Below, one piece after another: positions 9,393 through 18,532 of a DNA stretch of 64,000 bases (positions within the stretch are counted from its first letter, which is position 1; the number at the start of each line of letters is the position of its first letter). Origin of the DNA: Paraburkholderia aromaticivorans (GTDB lineage: Bacteria; Pseudomonadota; Gammaproteobacteria; Burkholderiales; Burkholderiaceae); contig NZ_CP022992.1 in assembly GCF_002278075.1 (NCBI RefSeq), positions 248,001 through 312,000 on the forward strand. Reading direction: 5' to 3'. The notes beneath the pieces were generated by a model, which worked only from the letters and a program-made list of their open reading frames with translations, was not told where the DNA came from and made no database searches. The position numbers and the translations under genes were made by a program.

Positions 9393-10383
9393 TCCTTTGC
9401 CAAGATTGCTCCAGGAATTTTTCTACTCACACATGCTGGAACAGCGCAATCTTTCCGCCCATACGGTGCGATCATATCGCGATACCTGGAGACTATTCCT
9501 GCGGTTTTCGGCAACACGGCGCAAACGGTCCGTAGCCACACTCGTGCTGGGCGACCTTACCGCAGCCATGGCAGGAGCCTTCTTGCAGCAATGTGAGCAA
9601 GAACGCAAGGTTACGGTCGGTACTCGAAACTGCCGATTGGCCGCGCTGCACAGCTTTTTCTCGTTTGTCGCTGAACGGGAGCCCATATACGCGGCACAGT
9701 GCGCCGAAGTACTGCGCATTCCCACGAAGCGTGAAGCCATTCGCGCACCATTCTATCTTGAGCCGGACGAAGTCGATGCCATTATGTTGCAGCCGGACCG
9801 CACAAGACTTGAGGGCCTACGCGATCACGCGCTACTTTGTTTTCTCTACAACACCGGTGCACGCATCCAGGAAGCGCTCGATGTTAGCCCCCAACGTATT
9901 CGATTCGATCCACCGTCTTACGTGCGATTGATCGGCAAGGGTAAAAAAGAGCGGATTTGTCCTCTATGGCCAGAAACCGTCCTCGTGCTTAAAGCACTAC
10001 TCAAGCGCCAACCGCGCGCGGACAACGATCCCATTTTTGTCAATCGCTATGGCGTACCTCTGGGAGCGTCTGGAGTTCGCTATAAGCTCGCACAGTACGT
10101 TCAGGCAGCCGCAAAGACAGTTCCTACCTTGTCCTTGAAGCGCGTATCTCCGCACAGTTTCAGGCACGCGGCTGCCGTCCACCTCGTAGCAGCGGGCGTA
10201 GACGTCACCGTGATCCGCAGCTGGCTCGGCCACGTGAGTTTGGACACTACCAATCACTATGCACAGGCAAATCTCGCTACGAAGCGCGCGGCACTCGAGC
10301 GTCTTGAGCCGGCCTCGAAGAGAAAGAGGCCGCCGCGATGGAAGCGCGACAATGATCTGCTTGCGTGGCTAGATTCCCTTTAA
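9379..10383 (+). CDS. RIT tyrosine recombinase, third of three
   Basis: 334 residues from ATG 9379, preceded by a GAAGGAGTGG ribosome site inside the end of the second gene. It has a typical XerC/D layout: a SAM-like core-binding domain (LPRLLQEFFYSHMLEQRNLSAHTVRSYRD) and a catalytic domain with NTGARIQEAL, the lysine in GKGKKERICP, HSFRHAAAVHL and LGHVSLDTTNHY. All catalytic residues are present. The gene ends 10 bp before the right inverted repeat. Confidence 0.91.
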   Translation: MRPIDPLPRLLQEFFYSHMLEQRNLSAHTVRSYRDTWRLFLRFSATRRKRSVATLVLGDLTAAMAGAFLQQCEQERKVTVGTRNCRLAALHSFFSFVAEREPIYAAQCAEVLRIPTKREAIRAPFYLEPDEVDAIMLQPDRTRLEGLRDHALLCFLYNTGARIQEALDVSPQRIRFDPPSYVRLIGKGKKERICPLWPETVLVLKALLKRQPRADNDPIFVNRYGVPLGASGVRYKLAQYVQAAAKTVPTLSLKRVSPHSFRHAAAVHLVAAGVDVTVIRSWLGHVSLDTTNHYAQANLATKRAALERLEPASKRKRPPRWKRDNDLLAWLDSL

Positions 10384-10392
10384 GCCCCTCTT

Positions 10393-10473
10393 AATGTGAA
10401 GGAACCGGCGACCAGAATTCAGCAACGGCGCCGGTCCCGCTCACTCCTGCGCATTACGAGAAGCTGCTGATTA
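10393..10473 (-). repeat. Right terminal inverted repeat of the RIT element
   Basis: 81 bp starting AATGTGAAGGAACC just after the third recombinase stop and ending GAAGCTGCTGATTA at the istA junction. It mirrors 6665-6746. Beyond it the bases GTCGAGGTCCTGGTGCCC code VEVLVP of IstA. Confidence 0.88.
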
Positions 10474-11400
10474 GTCGAGGTCCTGGTGCCCGACAACCTG
10501 AAGTCCGGCGTGCGCAAGGCGAATTTCTACGAGCCAGATATCAACCCGACCTACCAGGAGATGGCCTCGCATTATTCCGTGGCCATCATTCCTGCACGTG
10601 TCAGAAAGCCCCGCGATAAGGCCAAAGCCGAGCTGTCGGTACTCCTGGCCCAGAGATGGATTCTCGCGAAGCTGCGCAACCAGCGCTTCTTCAGTCTGGA
10701 CGCGGCCAACCGGGCCGTCGCCGCGTTGCTTGTCGAGCTGAACAACCGGCCGTTCAAGAAACTGCCGGGCTGTCGACGCAGCGCGTTCGAGGAGTTCGAT
10801 CGTCCGGCGCTGCGGCCGCTTCCCGAGAAGCCATACCAGTACGCGGAGTGGATCGTGGCCCGCGTGGGTCCGGACTATCACATCGAGGTGGACGAGCACT
10901 ACTACTCGGTGTCGTACCGGTACGCGCGTGAACAGGTCAATGTGCGCGTCACGGCCAACACCGTCGAGATCTTCCATCGCGGTCAGCGCATTGCCGCCCA
11001 CGGCAAGAGCGCCCGCCGTCGTTTCCATACCACCATCGACGCGCACATGCCGCCGGAACATCAGGCCGTCGTGAAGGGCTGCGATCCACAGCGGCTGCGC
11101 AACTGGGCCACCGACATTGGTCCGCATACCGCGGCCGTTATCCAGCACCTGCTCGGCGCGCGCAAGCATCCGCAGCAGGCGTACCGCGCCTGCCTGGACG
11201 TGCTGCGCATGGGCAAGGACTACGGGCGCGACCGGCTCGAAGCCGCCTGCCGTCGCGCCATCGATCTGAAAGCGCCGAACTACAAGTTCATTGCCTCGAC
11301 GCTGAAGAACGGCCTGGACCGGGAGCCCGAAGCGGCTGCTGCCCAGGCCGACCTGCCGCTCGTGCACGCCAACGTGCGTGGGCCTTCCTATTACCACTGA
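10474..11400 (+). pseudogene. istA: IS21-family istA transposase, C-terminal half only (second IS21)
   Basis: Open frame coding [16 protein letters not shown], then the integrase core end ([24 protein letters not shown]) and the C-terminal domain through [19 protein letters not shown] to [15 protein letters not shown], ending at 11400. The first half of IstA, with the helix-turn-helix and the first catalytic aspartates, is missing because the frame starts at the RIT repeat. It is 18 bp upstream of istB in the normal IS21 order, so this half and istB belong to the same original element. Confidence 0.9.
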
Positions 11401-11418
11401 AATCAACAGGGAGTTCTT

Positions 11419-12177
11419 ATGCTTGAACATCCGACCGTCGACAAACTGCACGCACTGCGTCTCACCGGCATGGCCGCCGCCCTTGCCGAACAGCAGGCCC
11501 AGGACGGCATCGACCGGCTGGGCTTCGAGGAACGTCTCGGGCTGCTGGTCGAGCGCGAAGCCAGCCAACGGGAGTCGCGACAAACAGCCGCGCGGCTGCG
11601 CCGCGCGAAACTGAAGTTCCCCGACGCATCGCCCGAGGACATCGACTATCGAACTGCGCGCGGCCTCGATCGTACGCTCACCGCTCGGCTGCTGACCTGT
11701 GAGTGGATTCGGGAGCGCCAGAACCTGATACTGGTCGCGCCGACCGGGCTCGGCAAGAGTTGGTTGGCCTGCGCGTTCGCCGTTCAGGCATGCAGGCAGG
11801 GCTTCTCCGTCTGCTACCTGCGCGTGCCCAAACTCAACGAGGAACTGGCCATCGCACACGGCAGCGGCCGCTACGCACGCTGGCTCGCGCAACTCGCCAA
11901 GACGGACATCGTCATCCTCGACGATCTGGCGATGGCTCCACTCACCGACTCCGCGCGACGTGATCTGCTCGAGGTCCTCGACGATCGTCACGGCAATCGC
12001 TCCACGCTGGCGACAAGCCAACTGCCAGTGGACCACTGGCATGACGCGATCGGCGAACCCACTGTTGCGGACGCGATCCTCGACCGGCTCGTACACAACG
12101 CTCATCGCATCACGCTCGCAGGTGAATCGATGCGCAAGACGCGAAGCCGGTTGACTGCGAAGTCGCAGTCCGAGTAA
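11419..12177 (+). CDS. istB: IS21-family helper ATPase IstB
   Basis: 252 residues, normal length for IstB. The AAA+ core has Walker A APTGLGKS (107-114), a slight variant of the usual GPPGTGKT, and Walker B DIVILDDLAMAP. The N-terminal helical region (MLEHPTVDKLHALRLTGMAAAL) is the standard IstB start. IstB selects the target and recruits IstA, so with istA truncated here the element cannot move alone. A GGGAG ribosome site precedes the ATG. It is followed directly by the IS21 terminal repeats. Confidence 0.93.
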   Translation: MLEHPTVDKLHALRLTGMAAALAEQQAQDGIDRLGFEERLGLLVEREASQRESRQTAARLRRAKLKFPDASPEDIDYRTARGLDRTLTARLLTCEWIRERQNLILVAPTGLGKSWLACAFAVQACRQGFSVCYLRVPKLNEELAIAHGSGRYARWLAQLAKTDIVILDDLAMAPLTDSARRDLLEVLDDRHGNRSTLATSQLPVDHWHDAIGEPTVADAILDRLVHNAHRITLAGESMRKTRSRLTAKSQSE

Positions 12178-12211
12178 AAAGGCAAAGCTCCCGCGTCGCT
12201 GCGTCCTGTTT

Positions 12212-12303
12212 GTTCGCGATGGCGTGGAATCCCTGTTCGCTTTGCCGTGGAATCGGCGTTCGCTTTAGCCTGGAATGGATGTTCGTTTTGCGTGGAATAC
12301 GCA
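12212..12303 (+). repeat. IS21 right-end array of four 23-bp direct repeats
   Basis: Four tandem 23-bp units at 12212, 12235, 12258 and 12281, all starting GTTCG and sharing TGGAAT at the same offset. The last ends TACGCA at 12303. Multiple terminal repeats ending in CA are the transposase-binding ends of IS21 elements. The matching left-end array is not in the window. Confidence 0.8.
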
Positions 12304-12416
12304 ACCAGCACACGGCCATTCGGCTGCCGGAGACTCTCTGACCAATCGCGCGACCGGTCGGACAGCATCCGTTGTGAGATGATATGAACAATCTCGCGAC
12401 TACAGCGGCGTAATAA

Positions 12417-14741
12417 ATGACCAAGCTTGCCTTCGTTGCCTATCCTTCCAAAGACCAGTCTCTGCTGGGGATTTTGCGCAGTGCCGTAAAGAAAGTGACG
12501 GCAAAAACGCAAGACGTCAGGTATGAGCGATGGGAATTCAATGATATCGCGGGCACACCATTGATTTCCCCCATCATTGAGAAAATAGACGAATCAGCTT
12601 TCATTGTCGCTGATATCACCTATCTAAACCTCAACGTGGTTTATGAAATTGGTTACGCGATCGGAAAATCAAAAAGGGTTTTCTTAATCAGGCATTCGAA
12701 GACAAAGGGCGACCGCGATATTGCAAAGCGAATTGGGATTTTCGACACGCTCGGGTTCTCCGAGTACGAAGACGATGAGTCTTTGGCGCACCGTTTGACG
12801 GGAGAGATAGGAGAAATCCCTCTGTCGATTCAGAACCCAATCGATACGAAGGCGCCGGCATATGTCGTAGAGCCCCCGCTGAAGGGCGCTGCAGCAACCA
12901 TGATGACCTCGCGCCTAAAGAAAGCGCGCTATAAATACAGAAGCTTTAATCCCACAGAAGACTCGCGCCTTTCGGCCGTTGATGCTATCAAGCAAGTGGC
13001 CTCATCGGCCGGGGTACTCGTCTCCTTCGAACGGGAGGACAAGGATTGGGCGCAGATCCACAATGTTCGAACGATGTTCGTTGCGGGACTCGCGCATGGC
13101 ATGGAGCGCCCGACGCTGATCTTAGCGCCCTCTGATTTTACCTCGCCACTGGATGTCCGGGACGATGTGAAAACTTATGGCCACCCAGACGATATTGCGG
13201 AACACATCGCCGGCTTGGTCTTGGATGTGACGGACTATCTTCAACAAGTCGAACCCCCGGCAAGAGGGGCGGACAGATCTCTTCAAAATCTGACATTTGG
13301 TGATCCGACCGCGGAAAACGAGATGACCACTCTGTCAGACTATTACATGCAGACCGATCAGTTTAATCGAGCGCTTCGAGGAGAAGTGAACTTAGTAGTA
13401 GGTCGAAAAGGATCGGGCAAAACGGCACTGTTTTTACAACTTCGGGACAGAATCAGGAGCGACAAACGTAACGTAATGGTCGACTTGAAACCCGAAGGAT
13501 ATCAGCTCATTAAACTCAAAGAAGATCTTCTTACATATCTGACAGAAGGGTCGCGCCAGCACCTTATTACTGCGTTCTGGGAATATTTGCTTCTGCTAGA
13601 AGTCGCCTACAAGGTATTAGAAAAAGACCGCGTCATACACAAGCACAATCACGATTTGTTCGACAAATATGTTCGATTGGAAGCAGCATATAAGGTTGAG
13701 AGCTTTTCGACAGAGGGGGACTTTTCCGAGCGCCTCCTCACGTTGTCGAATCGAATTGCGCTTGAATATCGATCACGCTACGGCGATAAATCGGACACCA
13801 GACTCTCGGTCGAGGACGTCACTTCTTTAGTATATTCGCATGATATCAGGGCGCTACGGCAGAGTCTGTCCGATTATCTGGATGAAAAGCAATCGGTCTG
13901 GATATTGTTTGACAATCTTGACAAGGGCTGGAATACCTCTGGTGTCGATGTTATAGATACCATTGTTCTTCGTTGCCTAGTAGAAGCCGGGCGTAAATTG
14001 GAGCGTGAGATGCGCAAGCACGAGCAACGCCTCTCGTGCCTAATATTCATCCGCAATGATGTGTATGAATTGTTGATGAAGGGGAGCGCGGACTACGGAA
14101 AAGACATGCGCGCAGTGTTGGATTGGACCGATCCCGACATGCTGAGAGAAATGTTGAGGCTTAGGCTGGTCGCGAATATCAAGGCGGCGGGCGGTGAGCG
14201 CGATTTTGAGAAGATCTGGCGACAGGTGTGTATCTCCCATTACCGGGGAGAGGAAACATCCGCCTATATGATAGAGCGCTCTTTGATGCGGCCGCGAAAC
14301 TTGTTGAAAATATTTTCTCATAGTAAAGGATTCGCAAACAATTTCCTACACAGCCGGATTGAGGAGTCCGATATCGAAAAAGGGATCAAAGCTTATTCGC
14401 AAGATTTGCTAATCGAACTGGATCACGAATTATCGGACGTGTTCCCCGATACTCCGGACGTTCTTTATGGATTTCTCGATCATAAACCGGTTGCGAGCCG
14501 TTCTGAAATCGAGGAAACACTTCTGTCAGTAGGTGTTAGGCCCGACGCTACGAGTAAAGTGTTCTCCTTCCTGATTTACTATGGTGTTCTAGGTCTGCTT
14601 GTCGACGGAGAAGTGCAGTACATTTTCGACGTAAATTACGACTCTAAAATCCTCACTGCTCGAGCGCAGAAGCAGGGGGATAATGCACAGTTTGCGATAA
14701 ACCCCGCGTTTCGAGACGCATTGGGAATCGCGCAACCGTAG
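12417..14741 (+). CDS. Large P-loop NTPase (Sll1717-like) with tandem TIR-/deoxyribosyltransferase-like N-terminal domains
   Basis: 774 residues. Residues 1-115 form a Rossmann-type nucleotide-binding module: LAFVAYPSKD, AFIVADITYLNLNVVYEIGYA with a conserved glutamate (E77), then KRVFLI. Residues about 170-245 look like a second, more divergent copy (YKYRSFNPTEDS, AGVLVSFERE, MFVAGLAHGMERPTLILAP). Residues about 300 onward are a P-loop ATPase with Walker A GRKGSGKT (329-336), Walker B VWILFDNLD (494-502) and a following sensor-like CLIFIRNDVY. The C-terminal 150 residues look like a winged-helix/helical tail. Base use is more AT-rich than its neighbours, suggesting separate acquisition. TIR-like domains fused to NTPases are typical of anti-phage proteins, so defence is the best guess. 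No obvious partner gene is adjacent. Confidence 0.7.
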   Translation: MTKLAFVAYPSKDQSLLGILRSAVKKVTAKTQDVRYERWEFNDIAGTPLISPIIEKIDESAFIVADITYLNLNVVYEIGYAIGKSKRVFLIRHSKTKGDRDIAKRIGIFDTLGFSEYEDDESLAHRLTGEIGEIPLSIQNPIDTKAPAYVVEPPLKGAAATMMTSRLKKARYKYRSFNPTEDSRLSAVDAIKQVASSAGVLVSFEREDKDWAQIHNVRTMFVAGLAHGMERPTLILAPSDFTSPLDVRDDVKTYGHPDDIAEHIAGLVLDVTDYLQQVEPPARGADRSLQNLTFGDPTAENEMTTLSDYYMQTDQFNRALRGEVNLVVGRKGSGKTALFLQLRDRIRSDKRNVMVDLKPEGYQLIKLKEDLLTYLTEGSRQHLITAFWEYLLLLEVAYKVLEKDRVIHKHNHDLFDKYVRLEAAYKVESFSTEGDFSERLLTLSNRIALEYRSRYGDKSDTRLSVEDVTSLVYSHDIRALRQSLSDYLDEKQSVWILFDNLDKGWNTSGVDVIDTIVLRCLVEAGRKLEREMRKHEQRLSCLIFIRNDVYELLMKGSADYGKDMRAVLDWTDPDMLREMLRLRLVANIKAAGGERDFEKIWRQVCISHYRGEETSAYMIERSLMRPRNLLKIFSHSKGFANNFLHSRIEESDIEKGIKAYSQDLLIELDHELSDVFPDTPDVLYGFLDHKPVASRSEIEETLLSVGVRPDATSKVFSFLIYYGVLGLLVDGEVQYIFDVNYDSKILTARAQKQGDNAQFAINPAFRDALGIAQP

Positions 14742-15340
14742 TAGATATCGCCTGCGGTAGATGATCATTGAAACGGTGTGTTGCTGATTGCACCGTAGAC
14801 CTGCTATGCGGGGGTCCCTGCGCGGCGCCAACAAACTCGCGGTTCGCGGGGCGGTTGGCCGTTGCAGCGTCGGCCGGGCGCATGACGCAAGAGGACCCGA
14901 ACCACCAGGAAGTCTCGGTACAGTCAGCCGCTTCAGGAGCGCTCACCCGTCAGGAGCAACAGACAGACGGGATGCGGAACCGGCGACAACGCCGAATACG
15001 GAACGACCGACTCAACTTGCGTCAGTGGCGGTTGTAGCTCGCACAACGGCCGTAGCCAGCGCGGCGGCTCCAGTGGGCGACTCAGGTTCGATCGGCGCCG
15101 GTCGGGCCGACCGCACAAGCTGGTGGTTAATTGTTGCGATGCAGTATGCCGCATCAACCACCTAATAACGGATACCCCAATTTTCTCAAGGCGCGATCGT
15201 GCCGAGGAACTTCATGCCTGCTAAAGCCGCTTCTGGCACCTGCCGCAGCAAGCTCAGCTTGGACCCGACATAATGGTGGGCGCACGGCCGCTCGCGCTGA
15301 TCGGGCACAATAGACGTTCCAACCCGTCCGAGGAGCGTTC
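14742..15340. other. Intergenic region with no recognisable gene
   Basis: About 600 bases. The open frames here (for example leftward 14653-14946 and 14933-15157) have no ribosome sites and shadow-like composition. The end at 15320-15340 has GAGGAGCG before the next ATG, with AATAGA further upstream as a possible -10. Confidence 0.5.
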
Positions 15341-15784
15341 ATGCCCGCCCGAATCCCGCTTGATCCGAAGCTACCGCGCGGCTTCGATGACACGCCAAAC
15401 GAGGATCGCACCAAAGAGGAACTGGATGCCTGGTGGGATCATCCTTTCGGCGTGACGCGATCTGACGGAAGCATTGAAGTCCGATGCCTGCACGGCGGCG
15501 CGTGGGACCGGTCATCGTCCCTTGGAATCGCCGAGGACTACGACAAGGCTTGCGCGCTGGCGGCCGAAAAGCTGGCGGAATGGTTGAACTACCCAGAGCG
15601 TCCGACGTTTTACCTCGACCTAAAGCCGAGCGTCGTGTTGATGCCGCAGCGGCCCGACGAAGAGATGCGGATTCTCGCGACATTCGAGACGGCCGAGGAA
15701 GCGAGCGCCTATATCCGCGAGCACTACCCGAAGGCGCTGGCGGGGTCCGGCACTACTGGGCCGATGGACGGCGAGCACGCTTGA
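15341..15784 (+). CDS. Hypothetical protein, 147 residues
   Basis: Clean start with GAGGAGCG seven bases before ATG. A soluble, acidic protein without signal or membrane segments. Notable are the DAWWDHPFGVTRSDGSIEVRCLHGG block and a C-terminal EEMRILATFETAEEASAYIREHYPKA segment that looks like a small alpha/beta fold. Codon use matches GC-rich neighbours, unlike the preceding NTPase. I do not recognise the family. It stands alone, with about 380 noncoding bases after it. Confidence 0.6.
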   Translation: MPARIPLDPKLPRGFDDTPNEDRTKEELDAWWDHPFGVTRSDGSIEVRCLHGGAWDRSSSLGIAEDYDKACALAAEKLAEWLNYPERPTFYLDLKPSVVLMPQRPDEEMRILATFETAEEASAYIREHYPKALAGSGTTGPMDGEHA

Positions 15785-16161
15785 GCGCGCCGCCCGGCCG
15801 TTGGTCACGCGCCGCCCGGGTTCAGGACGGCCCCCATGTTGCGCTCTAGAGATCGAGGATCTCGAGGCCGTCCTCGCCATCGTCCATCAGTAGCCTGACT
15901 CGCTCACACCTGGAGCCTCATACCGGGATGCCAGCAAGCCGTGCTGGCTCCCGCCTCGTTCCCGATTGGAATCTTCCAACTGGAGGCCGGACTGCTCCTT
16001 GACCAAGCAGTCGGGCAGTGAAACTGCCTCTCGTTATCCCCCGGCACTTCCCGAACGGAACCCCCTATACCCGGGCAAGCAGGCTCAGGTCTTGCGATGG
16101 CTTGAGACAGCGTGCGGTGTCGGTATAGTCAATTCAGACCGCACGCGCCGCTGAAGGCGTC
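15785..16161. promoter_or_regulatory. Intergenic region with a sigma-70-like promoter
   Basis: 377 bases without a convincing gene. TTGAGA at 16102-16107, 16 bases, TATAGT at 16124-16129 form a good promoter about 30 bp before the next start codon. The rest shows only GC-rich inverted repeats. Confidence 0.5.
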
Positions 16162-16392
16162 ATGGCTGGCGACTACTGGTTAGGCTACGTTTCTGTCTAC
16201 GCAGTAGGTCGACTGCGCAACGAGTTCCTAATGCACCTGGGCACAACGATGAAATACTTCCGAATCCTCCTCGCCGATGGTGTCTACCACTACGCGACCG
16301 GCAACAGCGCGAAAGAGGTACGCACGAAGTTTGAACGCGACCACCTGAGCCTGCCGAAAGTCTCGCGCGTCAAGTTCCGCGGCTACGCCTAA
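16162..16392 (+). CDS. Small hypothetical protein
   Basis: 76 residues from ATG 16162, which has AAGGCG upstream and lies about 30 bp after a good promoter. An in-frame ATG at 16249 would give 47 residues (MKYFRILLADGVYHYATGNSAKEV and on), and that second half is the more protein-like part. Basic, soluble, no membrane segment. Family unknown. The start is uncertain. Confidence 0.5.
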   Translation: MAGDYWLGYVSVYAVGRLRNEFLMHLGTTMKYFRILLADGVYHYATGNSAKEVRTKFERDHLSLPKVSRVKFRGYA

Positions 16393-16474
16393 CACGCCGC
16401 CTGCCGCGTGCGGGTAGTCGGTCTCCGGCGTCGCCCGCCAGGTGCGGGCGATTCCCAGTAGAAAGTGAATGGCT

Positions 16475-17392
16475 TCAAGTCTTTGGCCGACGCTCCGTGA
16501 GCTTGGCGTTGAAGTCGTCTAGGAGCGCTTGAACAAGACCCGACGCGAAGCGCTGGTCTCGCACCAAGGCATCATCGTCGGCCTGGTAGTGGAACTTTGC
16601 ATAGGCTACTGCTCCAGCCTTTTCGTATCCCTCGCCATGTTCGTCATCGCAGAAGCGGCGGTGCAAGGCCGAGAGTCCCGCTTCGATCGCGCCGGGGTGA
16701 GCCTGCGACAGCGCCCGCTGCACGAACAGTTCGCCAACCTCGTCGATTGTTCCCGCATACCGCAGCACGTGGATGAGGTCGGCGGCATCCTTGTTTTCCA
16801 TACGGTCGTCCAGCGCCAAGGCCTTCAGAATGACGAAGGCAGGCACGTCGGCGAAGCGAACCACCTCAGTAGAGATACCTCCGCCGTCCAACAAGTGGCC
16901 CGTGACCTCGCGTTCCTGAAACCAATCGTGCACGATGCCGGCGTACTTCACGGCTAGCGCGGAGACGCGTTCACCGTCGACGTTCACCGCTCTCCCGGGC
17001 TGCGCATCGCCAGCGTCGCGAAGGAACTCAACGAGCACAAACATATGCTCGTCTACCCGCCGCTTCCACCGCCACGAAGACGCACTACCCACACCATTGA
17101 CGTGGCGCTCGAATCCGCGCGCGGCAAGCTGGTCGGCCAACGCGGCGTAGCCATCGCCCTGGGCGATAACCTGAATGTTGAGGACGACGTCGACGTCAGA
17201 CGTTCCAGCGTGTGCGGGCACGTTCGGCGGCACTTCAGGCGTAAGGTACCGTGGCACCAGACCGCCCACGAGACGCAGCGTGTTCTTGAGGCCGCCGAAT
17301 GCGCCAAGCAGGGTGAGCAGGGTGCGCTCGCATGCGGCTGTAACGTCGGCATCGTAGCCTGCGGCGTTGGTCGGTTTGGCGCCATTGGCCAT
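16475..17392 (-). CDS. AbiEii-like nucleotidyltransferase, toxin of a type IV toxin-antitoxin pair
   Basis: 305 residues. A DNA polymerase-beta-like nucleotidyltransferase signature is seen at residues 42-71: LVGGLVPRYL, then TSDVDVVLN with the acidic pair D66/D68. Later KYAGIVHDWF and a KALALDDRMENKDAADLIHVL block match the AbiEii/MenT group, in which a KDxxDL motif follows the first acidic residues. Members modify tRNA or otherwise block growth and give abortive infection. Its ATG (17392) follows the TAA of the upstream AbiEi-like gene with no gap, so the two are translationally coupled, antitoxin first as usual. Confidence 0.78.
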   Translation of the reverse strand: MANGAKPTNAAGYDADVTAACERTLLTLLGAFGGLKNTLRLVGGLVPRYLTPEVPPNVPAHAGTSDVDVVLNIQVIAQGDGYAALADQLAARGFERHVNGVGSASSWRWKRRVDEHMFVLVEFLRDAGDAQPGRAVNVDGERVSALAVKYAGIVHDWFQEREVTGHLLDGGGISTEVVRFADVPAFVILKALALDDRMENKDAADLIHVLRYAGTIDEVGELFVQRALSQAHPGAIEAGLSALHRRFCDDEHGEGYEKAGAVAYAKFHYQADDDALVRDQRFASGLVQALLDDFNAKLTERRPKT

Positions 17393-18505
17393 TTATAGCT
17401 CCAGTCGTTCGAGAACGTGTTGGGCCAGTTCCTTGTTTCTGCCGCGTCCGTCGAGCAGGTCGAGGTAGAGGATGAAGGGGCTGGCGAAATAAGACGGGTA
17501 CTCGGGATGTACGTCGCGAAACAATAGGCTCGCGCCGCTGCGCTCGACCAGGGTGACGTTTGCGCCCTTGTCGGCCGGCTTGAGTTGCAGCGTCTTCGCA
17601 AGCTGCTCTGCGTGCCCCGGCGGGATAATGATCTCGGCGGTATCAACGCTGGTAAGCAATGGAGCGTAGACGTTGGCGGCGGCCGTGCCAGTGAATGCCA
17701 AGTCGAACGAGAACCCGCCCTTGTCGATCTTGTACGTCAAGTGCGTGAGCAGCAACTCGGGGCGATCCGCGAATAAGTACCAGCGGGTGCGTTGCTCCTT
17801 GCGCTTTGTCCAGTGCTCGGCCCAAGCGTCCAGCAGCTGCCTCGGCTTCGTCAGCCGCCGTCGAAGGGTGCGGCCAGCCCCGCTGGACTCGCACCATTCA
17901 CGCCGCTCCAATTCCTGCAGCACCACGGAGCACGTATAGGACGAGCTCTGAGTCATATAGGCGAGTTCGCCCCCGGTAAGCCATTCGTTTCGGTGCACCA
18001 GCAGCGCGTGAACTACCATTTCGCGCGAGTCGGTGAACAGAGCGGTGGCTTCCTTCCTTGCCGACGCCTGCTCTGGGCGTTCAATGTTGATGAACCAATT
18101 GCGCCAACGCAGAAACAGGTTGCCATTCCTCTCGAAATAGCCGATCCCGCGCTTTCGGAGCAAATCCCTTGCGCCAGGGCTCAGCGACTCAGCGGCAACC
18201 AGGGTGATCAAATCCTGCTGGCGCTCGGAGGCGAGCTTGTATTCGTCGAGCTTCCACACTGCCTCCCGGATATCCCGCGGATAGGCGTGGCGAAGCGTTT
18301 CCACGGCGATATCGGCCGATTTGCCTCCGGCAAGAAGCGTGATCAGGCGGTCGAGCCGCAGTCCGTCTCCGGTCAGATGTTCGGCCTGCCGGGTAACGAT
18401 CTGCCCGTCTGTGGCCTCTGCGAGAGCGGCGCAGAGCTCCTCCGCAACCTCGGCCTCGTAGGTGAGGCGGGCGGTCGCCTTCTGACTGTGAGCGGACTTT
18501 TCCAT
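17393..18505 (-). CDS. AbiEi-like antitoxin / transcriptional regulator
   Basis: 370 residues. The middle region FTDSREMVVHALLVHRNEWLTGGELAYMTQSSSYTCSVVLQ is a winged helix-turn-helix, followed by the AbiEi C-terminal region (FADRPELLLTHL, FTGTAAANVYAPLLTSVDTAEIIIPP). The N-terminal 130 residues contain a restriction-enzyme-like look (IVTRQAEHLTGDGLRLDRLI, GYFERNGNLFLRW) whose role is unclear. AbiEi antitoxins neutralise AbiEii and repress their own operon by binding inverted repeats. Three palindromes lie just upstream (18533-18601). Start ATG 18505 lies about 28 bp downstream of the nearest one. Confidence 0.75.
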   Translation of the reverse strand: MEKSAHSQKATARLTYEAEVAEELCAALAEATDGQIVTRQAEHLTGDGLRLDRLITLLAGGKSADIAVETLRHAYPRDIREAVWKLDEYKLASERQQDLITLVAAESLSPGARDLLRKRGIGYFERNGNLFLRWRNWFINIERPEQASARKEATALFTDSREMVVHALLVHRNEWLTGGELAYMTQSSSYTCSVVLQELERREWCESSGAGRTLRRRLTKPRQLLDAWAEHWTKRKEQRTRWYLFADRPELLLTHLTYKIDKGGFSFDLAFTGTAAANVYAPLLTSVDTAEIIIPPGHAEQLAKTLQLKPADKGANVTLVERSGASLLFRDVHPEYPSYFASPFILYLDLLDGRGRNKELAQHVLERLEL

Positions 18506-18532
18506 TGCGCGTTAGGCGGAAATGAGTAATTT

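Larger units (their letters stand above)
6665..10473 (+). mobile_element. RIT element (recombinase in trio)
   Basis: Three overlapping rightward tyrosine recombinase genes fill the interval between two near-perfect inverted repeats of 81-82 bp. This is the defining structure of RIT elements. The outermost bases are TAATCAGCAG on the left and their complement on the right. Both flanks are IstA-coding DNA beginning at the same codon block (LVPDN) and reading outward, from two different IS21 elements. A single insertion in one istA gene would instead give one N-terminal and one C-terminal flank. All three recombinases look intact. Confidence 0.87.

Noticed and set aside
10471..12105. 544-residue leftward frame opposite istA and istB
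   Set aside because: The opposite strand carries conserved IS21 proteins; this frame is their complement.
14653..15157. Leftward frames in the gap after the NTPase gene
   Set aside because: Different frames, no ribosome sites, low-complexity serine/proline/arginine content.
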